The notes below the pieces were generated by a model. That model made no database searches, was not told the origin of the DNA, and saw only the letters and a program-made list of their open reading frames with translations. Source: Macrostomum hystrix (taxonomy: Eukaryota > Platyhelminthes > Macrostomidae). Taken from it: a stretch of DNA of 64,000 nt. The stretch is taken from NCBI GenBank assembly GCA_950097015.1, contig CATNEN010000001.1:12670001-12734000 (forward strand), written 5' to 3'. Below are positions 45,345 through 56,668 of the stretch, piece after piece. Made by a program: the position numbers and the translations under genes. The first letter of the stretch is position 1. The number at the start of each line of letters is the position of its first letter.

Positions 45345-45600
45345 TCCTGAGCACTCGCAGTCAGTTACCGTTTGCAGTAAGACACCTAAAACATGTGTGT
45401 ACATCTGCACTGGCTTATTCACTGTCAGGCAGTGTACACTCTCACTGTGCCTTGGCTTTTTGGAACTCGAGTTGCACGACAAGCCTTTAATACTTCTCTC
45501 CGTGACTGCAGGCAGAATCAAGTTTGCCGCGGATTCGAGCTCAATACCACGGTGCGAGAGTCGGGATGTTGTCAGAGGCTGATCAGCACACAGATTCCAT
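45345..45600 (-). mobile_element. SINE family 2 copy in duplication copy A
   Basis: Minus strand contains ATTGAGCTCGAATCCGCGGC (B box region), CACGGAGAGAAGTATTAAAG, AAGGCACAGTGAGAGTGTAC and GCAGATGTACACAC, collinear with 31135-31425. The same insertion is at 57585-57840, so it predates the duplication. Confidence 0.75.
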
Positions 45601-46732
45601 GTAGATGGCATGAACTTTAGAAGGAAACTCAGGTGCCAAGCGCTTTGATTGGCTGGCAGTGCAGTGTATTTGATATCGATTTAAATTCGGGTGAATGGCA
45701 GTTTCTAATACACACATTTCAGAGACAAGGTCGAATTAGAAGACCGAACGACAGCAAAAGTGCAGGTAGAATTGATTTACTTATTGGCTTAACTAAGAAA
45801 AGCAGCAAACAGAATGACTTCTGAATGAGTGACAGTTGACATCATCCATTAACTTCAGGTAGAGATTGAGAATTCAGCATTTTTAGCCAGAGAAAAAATA
45901 GTCCTACGAAGTACTTCGGTGCCAGGTGCAACCAAGATGAAAATTGACTTGCTTGAGTTACTACTGGAATATTTGAGTAGGACTTTATGGAAAATGGAAA
46001 TACAAATGTTATATTTGGTTACTGTATGCATATCATATAGTCAAGGCTGTTTTCACATGAGCAATCAAAATCACAGATAATTGATTTTCAGATATAGAAC
46101 GAAATATCTGAATAAAATTTCTGACTTTATTTCTAAAATTCGCTTCAGAAATAAAGTCATGCAGCACAGCAACAACTCTCAGTAACCGGCCAGCATGCAC
46201 TCTGAAGCTTAACTGCAAAACAAAGGGAGATCAGCAGTAGGAATACATCGATACATATGCAGTGATAAATTGACTGTTTACTTATTCAGTCAACTAAACT
46301 CAATAAACTCAACAGTCAGCATATGAAATGAGGACTGCACTGACTCACAATGTCCTGTATTATTGGCAGCGTTCGGAACCTTCATTAACGTTTGCTAACT
46401 TCCGTTAATAATTTTAGCGTCTTTCCAATATCTTCCGATAAATTGAAAAAACTTCCGTTAAATTTTGTAGGCCTAGTCTTGCTGCTGCTGCTCGTGCGAG
46501 GGGCTGTAACCTCCGTTACCTCATTCAAATGGAAAAACTGACTAACGGTAAAAGTGCAGAACGACATTAATTCTGCTTCCATTGAGCGTTATGAAGCACA
46601 GATTTACAGAAGTTTCAGTTTTAAGGGGATTCAACAAGAAAAAACGAACAGCTCTGAATGCTCAGATATTCTGCTTCACACAAAGCGAAAACTTCCGCAG
46701 CTACTTTCTGTCTCCATGGCAACGCGTTAATG

Positions 46733-46738
46733 TTTATT
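46733..46738 (-). terminator. Poly(A) signal overlapping the cGLR-A stop codon
   Basis: Minus strand reads TGAATAAAC: the A of the TGA stop is the first base of AATAAA. If used, the 3' UTR would be only about 15-30 nt. Confidence 0.55.
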
Positions 46739-49700
46739 CAGGGCACGGCCAGCGACTTTGCAAACCGCTGCAGCTTTGAGTGGACCCAGCCGTCTCTCTG
46801 CAGCGCCACCGTTTCCATGGCAACAAGTCGACCGAAGTCAGCTCTGACTGGATGCAGCCGCGCTCTCACCCACAGCCTCCGCTCCTCATCCTCCGAGCTC
46901 GAGTGACCGACGCTGCAGCTGCGAGTGAAAATTCGCCACCGCTTCTCCCTGACCCAGCGGATCTTCTCCTCATCCTGCGTCTCCATGGCGACGCGTCTCT
47001 CGTCCCTGACGGTCTCCATCTGTCGCAGGCTGAACTCCACGTGCTCAACTTGGTCGCTGTAGTGAGCCAGAGTGAGCAGCTCCTCCAAGTCCGGGTCCTC
47101 TTGCAGCTCTGAGCGCCACGCATCGAAGTCGATTGCTGTGCGATTGCGGAGCAGCTCAGCTTGGAGACTCCAGCTCAGGCAGCGGAAGTTCACGTACAGG
47201 TGCTCAGAGCGAGGCTGCGACAGTCTGGCTGTGAGCAGAGTCTGCGTGAACTCGGGAAGGAATGGGAATTGAGGCGGAGTTTCTGCGGGGAGGCAGAACC
47301 TCCACGCCCAGTCCGAGTCTGAAGGCAGCCGATAATCTCCGATATCGTCAGGCCTCATTCCACTCTGAACTCTGTGACTCTGGAGCTCCATCGCGAGTCT
47401 CTCAGCCTCCTCGGAGTCTCCGAACTTCAAATTCGCCATGGCGGTCATGCACAGGGCGGCGCACTTGCACCACCGCAGCTGATGCAGGAGACTGAGCTGC
47501 CTCATCAAGGTGTATCTGTTTGCAGACTCTGACTGCAGCTCGCGAACACAATGGTGCACCACACTGTACACGTCTGCTGACATCTCATAACTATCACCAA
47601 ATCCTTCCCTTATCTGAGTGACAGCAGGCGGCGCTGTCAGTGGCAGCAGAGTGAACAGGTGAAAGTAGAAATTCTCTGACTGCAGAGGTCTCACGAGACT
47701 CCTCATCTGCTCAACCACTCCGCCGATGTCGCTTCTCAGCTCTCTCAGTCGGTCTCGTACTCTCGCCTTCGTGTTGTGGAAGTCGCCGCCGATTCCAGCG
47801 TTCTTGAAGTAGAGCGGAGCGTCGGGCATGAAGAAGTGCGGCATGCACTCATCGGGTGAGCTGCTTGAGTCGATGAAGCTCAGCATCATGTCGAGAGACT
47901 CCTTCAGCAGTGAGATCAGATTCTGAGGCTGCCAAGCTTCAGCATTCGGGTCTGTGCCATGCTTCTCCAGCATGAAGAAGAGCAGAGTCTTTGCATGGTA
48001 GGTCTTGAGTCCAGGAGTGTCCAGAGTGAGTGGCAAGTGTCTCTTGAAGATGAACTTGATGATTGAGAACAGCTGTCCCTGGACTGTGCTCAGCTGTCTC
48101 ATGGCCTCTTTCTCTTGGAAGCTGAAGCTCACTCTGAGCTCATTGGTCTCATTCGGTCTGGTCGCCCTCACGAGGTGAACAGAAGTGTTGCTGTATCGAA
48201 TCAGCTTTCTGATTCTGTCCTCACAGAAGCCACTGCAGCACTGGATCGCATGGCACGTGTCCTGAGCAGGCCTCACACCACATGCCTTGGCTGAGACGGC
48301 AGGTTGGCTGCCTGCAGAGTGGTGACCAGTAGAGCAGATTTTTGCGAAAATATATCGATAAGAAATTGGTAGTTATGTTTGATATCAAGAAATTATAATT
48401 ATTTCGCTCATGATATATTATAGCTCAAAACTATTATTTAGCTGACAGTTCAACTTTGAAATCGACAGCGACATTCGAAAAGTCAAAACGACATCCTAAA
48501 TACTATAGTATTTATTGCTTAACGAAGCAGCATGTTCTCGATGTGATCATTCGATTCCCAAGCTAAGGCATCCCATCGCTCAAACTGTACGTCACAAGGT
48601 AGTAGAAAAAATGTGCACTGAAATGTGAACCAGAGGGAAATAATTATAAAAAGGATAAATTTAACAATGAAATACTAATACACGCTCGTAAAAAGATGAT
48701 AAAAATACCTAAAAAAAAGAATATCAGGTGTGACTCACCCGACCCCACTGGCACCTGAGCGTGACCCTCCATGACCCGCAGCTTCGTGGCAGCTCTACAG
48801 TCTTTCCAAGGCTTATTCGTTCCATAGCAACCGCCCTCCAGATGTAGCTCTTGCCCTTGAACCAGCACAGTCCAGTCAATGTCTGAGTCAGCCGCTGTCC
48901 TGCCGTTCACTTGCACCAGACTGTTGGCCCAGCCCTCTGCGTAGCTGCCTGTCATCTGCATCTCCCAGTTCTGAGTGAGGACTCGAGCGACTCGTTGCAG
49001 CGAGTCAGCCATTCTCTGCTGACACTTCGCTCTCTCCCGAGTGAATCCCGCCTTGTTGAGCAGTCGGTGCAGTTCCTCACTGAGCTGCCTGTCCTGCTGT
49101 GAGTCGTCTCCGAGCCTGGAATGATGGGGAATTCAGTCAGCTGATGGACTGTACACCTGCACAGACTGGCATCTCAAGCTCATCAGCTAAAGCGCAAAGC
49201 AGAATCTCCAACAGAATCAGCAACTCACGCATCCAAGCGGGTGAAGTGTCCTGCCGCCTCCATAGACCTAGATTCACTGAAAATTTCAGAAAAAAGTTAT
49301 TAACCATGACAACAATTAAAGAAATGACCCGAAAAAATGATAACATAAATGAAAGAACAGTGTCACTTAGAATTTGTTTGTTGTCATTTTCAATTAAAAA
49401 AATAATGTATAACGCTGTAAGGTATCAAGTAATCATACAGTAGTAGTTATAGTACTATTACTGTATAAAAGTACTCACCTCTTTGTCTGGTTCTCCAGCA
49501 GCCGCAGCACCTGCTGATGTCCCAGCTGCTCCGCCACCTGTGCAAACGTCTGGCCCCGAGTGTCCCGATGACTCGCATCCGCACCTCTGTCCATAAGAGT
49601 CTTGGCTGCTCGCACGTGACCCGCCTCACAAGCTCGCGACAGAGCTGTCCGACCCTGACTGTCTTCAGCTCGCACTGACGCATCGAGATCCACCAGCCTC

Positions 49701-50941
49701 TCGATGAGCTCGTGATGACCTGCATCAGCTGCCAGCATGAGAGCAGTGGCTCCTGTGCTGTCGGGCACATCGACATATTCTTTTCTGAATCGCTTGTCAT
49801 GGAGGAGTGTGAGAGCAAGTGCGACATGGTCATGGGAGATGGAGACACAGAGCAGCTGTGTGATCTGAGCTGGCTGCATTCGAGACAGAGTCTGGCTGAG
49901 AACAGAATTCCTGCCCTCAATGGCCATCGAGGCGGTGAAGCTGAGGACTTGGCTCGACTGGAAGAGCCACTCGGGCTGAAGACCAAGGAAGGAGACGACA
50001 TCTTTACGAAGATGAGAGCAAGCGGCGACTGCGCAGACACGTCGAACATTTTCTCTTACTCTTTGGTCAGAAACTGTCTGTTCCAAAAATTTGACCACTT
50101 CCAACTGACCATAAAATGCAGCAGATTCCGCAGCCTCCTTGCAGCTCTGATCTCTCAGTGTTGGGTCAGCAATTGTCGGCACCAAAAATTTGACCACTTC
50201 CAACTGACCCTTGCTTGCAGCTGATTTCACAGCCTCCTTGAAGCACTGATCTCTCAGTTTTTGGTCAGCAATTGTCAGCACCAAAAATTTGACCAATTCC
50301 CACTTGCCATTCCTTAACGCATATTCTTCAGCCTCCTTGCAGCACTGATCTCTCAGTTTTTCATCAGCAATTGTCGGCACCAAAAATTGGACCATTTCCC
50401 ACTGACCATAGATTGCAGCAGATTTCGCAGCCTCCTTGCAGCACTGATCTCTCAGTTTTTCATCAGCAATTGTCGGCACCAAAAATTTGACCACTTCCAA
50501 CTGGTCATACCTTGTAGCAGATTCCGCAGCCTCCTTGCAGCACTGATTTCTCAGTTTTTCGTCAGCAATTTTCGGCACCAAAAATTTGACCACTTCCAAC
50601 TGACCCTTGATTGCAGCATATTTGGCAGCCTCCTTGCAGCACTGATCTCTCAGTTTTTTGTCAGCAATCGTCGGCACCAAAAATTTGACCACTTCCAACT
50701 GACCCTCACTTGCAGCAGATTCCGCAGCCTCCTTGCAGTACTGATCTCTCAGTGTTTGATCAGCAACTGTCTGCACCAGAAGCTTCACAATTTCCCAGTG
50801 ACGGTGATTCGCAGCAAGACGCCAATGCACTTCACACAGTCCATCTCTTCTGGAGCTGGATTTGATTGACTTCAGGTGATTTCGAACTTCGGTTTCCAGC
50901 CCCTCTGCTACAGCTCGCTCAAAGCTGATTTTCTGACCCAT
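46738..50941 (-). CDS. Ankyrin-repeat cGAS-like receptor (Mab-21 nucleotidyltransferase), 4 exons
   Basis: Exons 50941-49479, 49276-49229, 49115-48739 and 48311-46738 join in phase to 3,462 nt, 1,153 aa. Exon 1 (487 aa): MGQKIS fits an N-myristoylation signal. About eight 33-residue ankyrin-type units (GQLEVVKFLVPTIADEKLRD pattern, residues about 50-310) follow, then a linker and three canonical ankyrin repeats (about 390-485, GATALMLAADAGHHELIERL type). Exon 3 has the nucleotidyltransferase signature: G559-S560 in MTGSYAEGW, then D579, D581 and D583 in ADSDIDWTVLV. Exon 4 has the Mab-21 lobe: LRVSFSFQEKEAM, GLKTYHAKTLLFFMLEK, NLISLLKESLDMMLSFI, MPHFFMPDAPLYF. cGAS-like receptors of animals use this fold to sense nucleic acid and make cyclic dinucleotides for STING. 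Catalysis here is inferred; the third acidic residue was not pinned down. The GS-to-DxD spacer is longer than in human cGAS. Confidence 0.87.
48312..48738. other. cGLR-A intron 3
   Basis: AT-rich 427-bp intron between the nucleotidyltransferase and Mab-21 exons, with GTGAGTCAC donor and TCTGCAG acceptor. Almost the same sequence is in copy B (60554-60966). Confidence 0.85.
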
Positions 50942-51269
50942 TTGTATGTTGCTTGGAGTTTTTAGAAACCTTCTTGACTTTCTTGATCTCTGAAAGTTTG
51001 ATAAAAAAACTAATTAAAAAGGTCATAAAAATTATCAGGTCTTTGCAAGCCCGACATGAAGCGTATTAACTTTTGTCTTTCTAAGAGTTTTAATTGGTTG
51101 AGGCTGGGAATTACATTACTAATTTTATTTTACCTAGATAAAAAAACTAATTATAACCACTAATAATATTTAGTTCTTTTGTGGCGCAATTTGAAGCGTG
51201 AATATATGGCAAATGAGAAGTGCAGTACGAATATTCTGCCCACCTGTAGTCGAATTCTAGGGATTTCTA
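50942..51269. other. 5' flank of the ankyrin-cGLR gene
   Basis: AT-rich unique sequence directly upstream of the start codon. No clear TATA box at a standard distance. Confidence 0.4.
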
Positions 51270-51838
51270 GCTGTGGATGGGATCAGCTGTGGATGGGATC
51301 AGCTGTGGATGGGATCAGCTGAGGATGGGATCAGCTGAGGATGGGATCAGCTGTGGATGGGATCAGCTGTGGATGGGATCAGCTGTGGATGGGATCAGCT
51401 GTGGATGGGATCAGCTGTGGATGGGATCAGCTGTGGATGGGATCAGCTGTGGATGGGATCAGCTGTGGATGGGATCAGCTGTGGATGGGATCAGCTGTGG
51501 ATGGGATCAGCTGTGGATGGGATCAGCTGTGGATGGTATCAGCTGTGGATGGGATCAGCTGAGGATGGGATCAGCTGAGGATGGGATCAGCTGTGGATGG
51601 GATCAGCTGTGGATGGGATCAGCTGTGGATGGGATCAGCTGTGGATGGGATCAGCTGTGGATGGGATCAGCTGTGGATGGGATCAGCTGTGGATGGGATC
51701 AGCCGTGGATGGTATCAGCTGTGGATGGGATCAGCTGTGGATGGGATCAGCTGTGGATGGGATCAGCCGTGGATGGTATCAGCTGTGGATGGGATCAGCC
51801 GTGGATGGTATCAGCTGTGGATGGGATCAGCTGTGGAT
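51270..51838. repeat. 16-bp minisatellite with an E-box in each unit
   Basis: About 35 units of GATCAGCTGTGGATGG. Each has CAGCTG, a palindromic E-box, except variants with CAGCCG. It lies 330-900 bp upstream of the ankyrin-cGLR start codon. Frames open by repetition are not genes. Confidence 0.95.
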
Positions 51839-53004
51839 GATTAAATGCCCGTAGTGGGACTTTAATCCATCAGAATTTACTCCTGAATGGGCTGTTTAAA
51901 AAACGGATAGAAGATTAGCTGAAGATAGGATTTTTTGTATACATGTGGGATCAGTCGGATCAGTCTTTTTAGCTTGGTCAGTCGGAGGGCGGACAGTCGG
52001 ATGGCGGGTTGTTGTCTTGGAGACGATGAAAATGAAGCTTTGTACTGTGGAGGCGAAAGTAGAAAGCTGTAAAAGTGCAAAGCCCATCAGGCCAGAGCTA
52101 CTCACCCGCAGCTGGAATTGAGCTCAGTGGCAGGCAGTTCTCAGCCTTCGTGAAACTCGGCAGCAGGTCGGCCCGCAGGAAATGTCTTCAGTTGAAGGCT
52201 CTGTTGAGTTTTCAGCTGCATTCATAGCCTGTGCCTGCCAAGCGGGTTTGGTGTGGCGGTCAGGCGGCATCTCATCTATGCTGCTAAATATTTGCTGGCC
52301 CACAGTTGACCGGAAGCCAGCAGTGCCAGGTGAATCTGAGAGATGGCAGACTGGGCGACTGGCAGACCAAAGCATGCATTGCACATCTGCTTACTGGATA
52401 TGCAGCAGCTTTTCTGAACAACAAGCAGGTGAAACATCTGATAAGCCACTTGGCTGTGTGTTGCTGACTGCGTGCAGCTTCAATCAGCGACCAGAATCAG
52501 CACTGACTGAACAGGGTCGCTGAGCATCCATGGATTCTGATTACGAACATTTGTCTATCTTCCAGCGATGCTTGAATCAGAGCGAAAATTAACAGCGAAG
52601 TTGTGCTAAACTGCAGTGGCATTTGTCACGCAGAAGCAATTAGATCGCTCAGAAAGAAAGCTCAGAGAATGCTCGAGCAATCTGAGTCACTTCTACTGTT
52701 TATTTAAACAAAAATATTCTGCCGAAAAATATGTACAAGATATCTGCAACCCTGAGTTGAGACGTACTCAAAATCCTGTCATTGCGCACTTTAGTCTGGG
52801 AAACTAGGCAATTCATATCTCAAATGTGTCACATCTCACAGCTCACATGCCTCACATCTCACGTCTCACCTGTTTCACATTTCACATTTCTCATGGCACT
52901 CATTCTCTCAGACAACTCAAGCAATTCTACTCGGCCGGGTGGTTCCTGTGGGCTCTGGCTCACAATTATGTGGCAATAGACACGCAGACTCCTGCACACT
53001 CGCT
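51839..53004. other. Unique intergenic stretch
   Basis: No gene supported. Open frames of 60-110 codons here have no recognisable features. A patch at 52820-52900 repeats CTCACATCTCAC-like words. Confidence 0.4.
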
Positions 53005-53228
53005 CTCAGATACCGATTGCAGTAACTCACCTTAAACAGCGATGTACATCTGCACTGACCTACTCATTATAAGGCAGTGTAAACACTGACTGTGCCTTGA
53101 GGTTTGGTTCTCAAGAACGCGAATTGCACGACAAGCCTTTAATCCTTCTCTCGGTTACTGTACCCCAAAAATGGGTCAGTGGATTCGAGCTCATGACCTC
53201 GGTGTGAGAGACGGGGGTGTTGTCCGCT
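53005..53228 (-). mobile_element. SINE family 2 copy (minus strand)
   Basis: Minus strand: CATGAGCTCGAATCCACTGA, ACCGAGAGAAGGATTAAAGG, CAAGGCACAGTCAGTGTTTA and GTGCAGATGTACATC, collinear with the copies at 31135 and 45345. Confidence 0.75.
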
Positions 53229-53317
53229 CTGTCACTCACGTTACAGGAAGGGAAAAAAGGGCAAAATTACTAGTGAGAAAAAGGAAATCACGATTAGGCA
53301 GCCTATAGGCAAGCTGA

Positions 53318-53972
53318 TGTGCTGATTTGTCAGAGTGGATGCTGATTGGTCAGAGTGGATGCTGATTGGTCAGAGTGGATGCTGATTGGTCAGAGAGGAT
53401 GCTGATTGGTCAGAGAGGATGCTGATTGGTCAGAGTGGATGCTGATTGGTCAGAGTGGATGCTGATTGGTCAGAGAGGATGCTGATTGGTCAGAGTGGAT
53501 GCTGATTGGTCAGAGTGGATGCTGATTGGTCAGAGTGGATGCTGATTGGTCAGAGTGGATGCTGATTGGTCAGAGTGGATGCTGATTGGTCAGAGTGGAT
53601 GCTGATTGGTCAGAGTGGATGCTGATTGGTCAGAGTGGATGCTGATTGGTCAGAGAGGATGCTGATTGGTCAGAGTGGATGCTGATTGGTCAGAGAGGAT
53701 GCTGATTGGTCAGAGTGGATGCTGATTGGTCAGAGTGGATGCTGATTGGTCAGAGTGGATGCTGATTGGTCAGAGTGGATGCTGATTGGTCAGAGTGGAT
53801 GCCGATTGGTCAGAGTGGATGCCGATTGGTCAGAGTGGATGCTGATTGGTCAGAGTGGATGCTGATTGGTCAGAGTGGATGCTGATTGGTCAGAGTGGAT
53901 GCTGATTGTTCAGAGTGGATGCTGATTGGTCAGAGTGGATGCCGATTGGTCAGAGTGGATGCCGATTGGTCA
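53318..53972. repeat. 20-bp minisatellite carrying CCAAT boxes
   Basis: About 33 units of GATGCTGATTGGTCAGAGTG (some GAGAGG, some GCCGATTGG). On the minus strand every unit gives CTGACCAATCAGC, a match to the NF-Y consensus RRCCAATSR. Confidence 0.95.
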
Positions 53973-54391
53973 AGGCACATTTCTACAGAGATTCAATGAA
54001 GATTTTTTAGACTTTAGAAGGACTTTAAAGTCTTTTAGACTTTTTAAACTGAGTAGAGCATCGCTCTGATTGAATTTCAGTGCAAATTTATTTGTTATTG
54101 CTTAATTTTTAGACAATTTTTTTTGCTGCACCCGAACGGAACAATGCAAGCATTCAAAACTCAAGACCACGGGCCAACTTTTTGTTGCGCATCTTCTGAA
54201 ACAAGAAACAAGTCGCCAGCTCTTCAGACCGTCGAGATATTCAATGTTTCTGGCCGAAGGTCCGATTTTTCCCATAAGAGCTAGTGTATTTCATACACCC
54301 CTATACACGAATTTGCACTGCGCCTCAGTGCGGCCTTGCCAGGCCTTCAAACTTTATCAGCATGTTACCCGAATGTGCTTGCATCATCGCC
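53973..54391. other. Intergenic stretch
   Basis: AT-rich then mixed sequence. No gene or array supported. Confidence 0.35.
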
Positions 54392-54719
54392 GGTCACCGA
54401 ACTTTATCTAGACGGAGCTGCTGGACCTTCAACAAGTGGCACCAGCCGACTATGGAGTCCCTAAAGCGAATTTCTCTACTTTCGTTGATCAAGCCTCGAC
54501 ATTGGGCAACACTCAACTACTTTACATGCTCCTCTAGTCCGTCAACCAATCAGTCACCACCACGACGACGTCAGCACCGTCAGCAGGGTGCCTCCAGCTG
54601 GCAATGGAGACCCTAAAGCGAATTTTTCTACTTTCTCTAATAAAGCCTCGATATTGGCCTAAACTCAACTATTACTTGTTTAAGGTCCAGCTGCTCCGTC
54701 TAGATAAAGGTAGGTGACC
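54392..54719. mobile_element. Fold-back (MITE-like) element
   Basis: Two 35-bp arms in inverted orientation, 54392-54426 and 54685-54719, match at 32 of 35 positions (shared core CTTTATCTAGACGGAGC). Between them, a segment of about 70 bp occurs twice (CCCTAAAGCGAATTTCTCTA and CCCTAAAGCGAATTTTTCTA). No transposase frame and no clear target-site duplication was seen. Confidence 0.55.
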
Positions 54720-55083
54720 ACTGAAGACGGAGATGGTCAAAGTTAAGTTTCTACTGTTAACTTTATATAATTCCGTTAAGTCTAGCTCAACTTTCGTCTA
54801 CTTCCGCTAAATCTCTAAAAATTCCTCAGCTTTCAAGCCCTGCAGCCGTTGCTTTTGCCATCAGCTGTTACCTCTGCTGAAAACAGCAAGAACTGATTCT
54901 CTTATGAACAGCAAATCTGCTCCAATGAAAGTATGTTTAAACTATGAAAACAGAAAAAGCAGATATATGAAATGCAGATATATCCTTGTACATTAAATGT
55001 TAGAAATTATAAAGCGGTCCGATCAAAGTTACACCAACGTCAGACACCACAGCATGCTGCATTGTCCAGCGATGAACTGAAAG

Positions 55084-55400
55084 AAACGCACCGCCACCTT
55101 CAGCTTGATGACAGGCGAGGACCTCGGCAGCTGTCTTCACTAGCTGTCATGCGGCTTCGGACGGTCTCACTCTCCGTTTCCATAGAAACTGCATGCGATC
55201 GATTTGATTTCCTTAGTCGCTCCAGCTTCTCCCTGACACAGCGGATCTTCTCCTCATCCAGCGTCTCCATGGCGACGCGTCTCTCGTCCCTGACGGTCTC
55301 CATCTGTCGCAGGCTGATCTCCGCGTGCTCAACTTAGTCGCTGTAGTGAGCCAGAGTGAGCAGCTCCTCCAAGTCCGGGTCCTCTTGCAGCTCCTGTCTC
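55084..55400 (-). pseudogene. Truncated cGLR C-terminal fragment (copy B)
   Basis: Same decayed fragment as 43310-43620, including the TAA that replaces CAA; METLDEEKI replaces METLDAEKI. The shared stop shows that decay preceded the segmental duplication. Confidence 0.8.
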
Positions 55401-55858
55401 TGAGCTAGGACACCTGTCTATGAGCTAGGACACCTGTCTATGAGCTGGGACACCTGTCTATGAGCAGGGTCACCTGTCTATAAGCTGGGACACCTGTCTA
55501 TAAGTTGGGACACCTGTCTATGAGCTGGGACACCTGTCTATGAGCTGGGACACCTGTCTATGAGCTGGGACACCTGTCTATGAGCTGGGACACCTGTCTA
55601 TGAGCTGGGACACCTGTCTATGAGTTGGGACACCTGTCTATGAGCTGGGACGCCTGTCTATGAGCTGGGACACCTGTCTATGAGCTGGGACACCTGTCTA
55701 TGAGCAGGGACACCTGTCTATAAGCTGGGACACCTGTCTATGAGCTGGGACACCTGTCTATGAGCTGGGAAACCTGTCTATGAGCTGGGACACCTGTCTA
55801 TAAGCTAGGACGCCTGTCTATGAGCTGGGACACCTGTCTATGAGCTGGGACACCTGTC
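55390..55858. repeat. 20-bp minisatellite, copy B
   Basis: About 23 units of the ACACCTGTCTATGAGCTGGG family, four or so more than in copy A. Confidence 0.95.
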
Positions 55859-55884
55859 TGCCTGCCGTCCGCCAGCCGCAGGTA

Positions 55885-56350
55885 GGTATCGAACAGTTGC
55901 ACCATCATCTTCGCGGCAGCCTGGGCTTCAGTGGGCGTCGAACTGGGGAGCCGGAGTTATCAGGCTGGTCGGGTCAACCCGAGATCGCTCTGGCCATCTC
56001 CAGCGTGAGGCCGGCTTCTGCCGCACAGTGGGGGTTTCAGCAGGGCGATTCCGCTACTGGGTATCGCAACGCACTGACGGCCGCAAACGTCAGCTGCCTA
56101 TCGACAGATACTCCGAGGTACTTGTCCTGGTCCTCGACCCTGAGCTCTTGGCCCGCAATAGCCACCCAGACATTGTCTTTCCGGTCGAGACGGAAGACGC
56201 ATTTCCTCTTGTTGAGGCTGAGCAGCCATTCCTCACTCCACCTGGCTAGCACGTCAGCTGCCTTCAGGACTTCACTGCTAGCTTTATTGAGTCTTCGCCG
56301 CTCACCAGACCGCCAGAACTTCCGAATCTTTGTCGGTCTTTGTGTGGTCT
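55885..56350 (-). pseudogene. LINE reverse transcriptase fragment (copy B)
   Basis: Same RT remnant as in copy A, with KYLGVSVDRQLTF preserved. It lacks a few bases (CGAGATCGCTC instead of CGAGATTCGCCGCTC), confirming it is not under coding constraint. Confidence 0.75.
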
Positions 56351-56414
56351 TCGTGCAAGAAGTCGTTACTGAAATTTGGAATAGAAGGGGTTACAGGATC
56401 GTGACTGGTTGGCT

Positions 56415-56668
56415 CTGTCTATCAGGTGACAGTCTCTGTCTAATAGGTGACAGTCTCTGTCTAACAGGTGACAGTCTCTGTCTAACAGGTGACAGTCTCT
56501 GTCTAACAGGTGACAGTCTCTGTCTAACAGGTGACAGTCTCTGTCTAACAGGTGACAGTCTCTGTCTATCAGGTGACAGTCTCTGTCTAACAGGTGACAG
56601 TCTCTGTCTAACAGGTTCAGTCTCTGTCTTGCAGGTGACAGTCTCTGTCTTACAGGTGACAGTCTGAG
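56415..56668. repeat. 21-bp minisatellite (AGGTGACAGTCTCTGTCTAA), copy B
   Basis: Twelve units including the same shortened unit as copy A. Confidence 0.95.

Larger units (their letters stand above)
43000..49470. repeat. Segmental duplication, copy A
   Basis: Direct-orientation counterpart of 54765-61715. The shared order is: truncated cGLR C-terminus, 20-bp array, LINE RT fragment, two 21-bp arrays, SINE, unique 1.1 kb, cGLR exons 4, 3 and 2. Unique non-coding parts such as 45633-46737 differ from copy B at about five positions. Length differences come mainly from arrays. Confidence 0.95.

Noticed and set aside
46780-47112. Plus-strand 110-codon frame, also conserved in copy B
   Set aside because: Antisense of cGLR exon 4; conservation follows from the coding strand and recent duplication.
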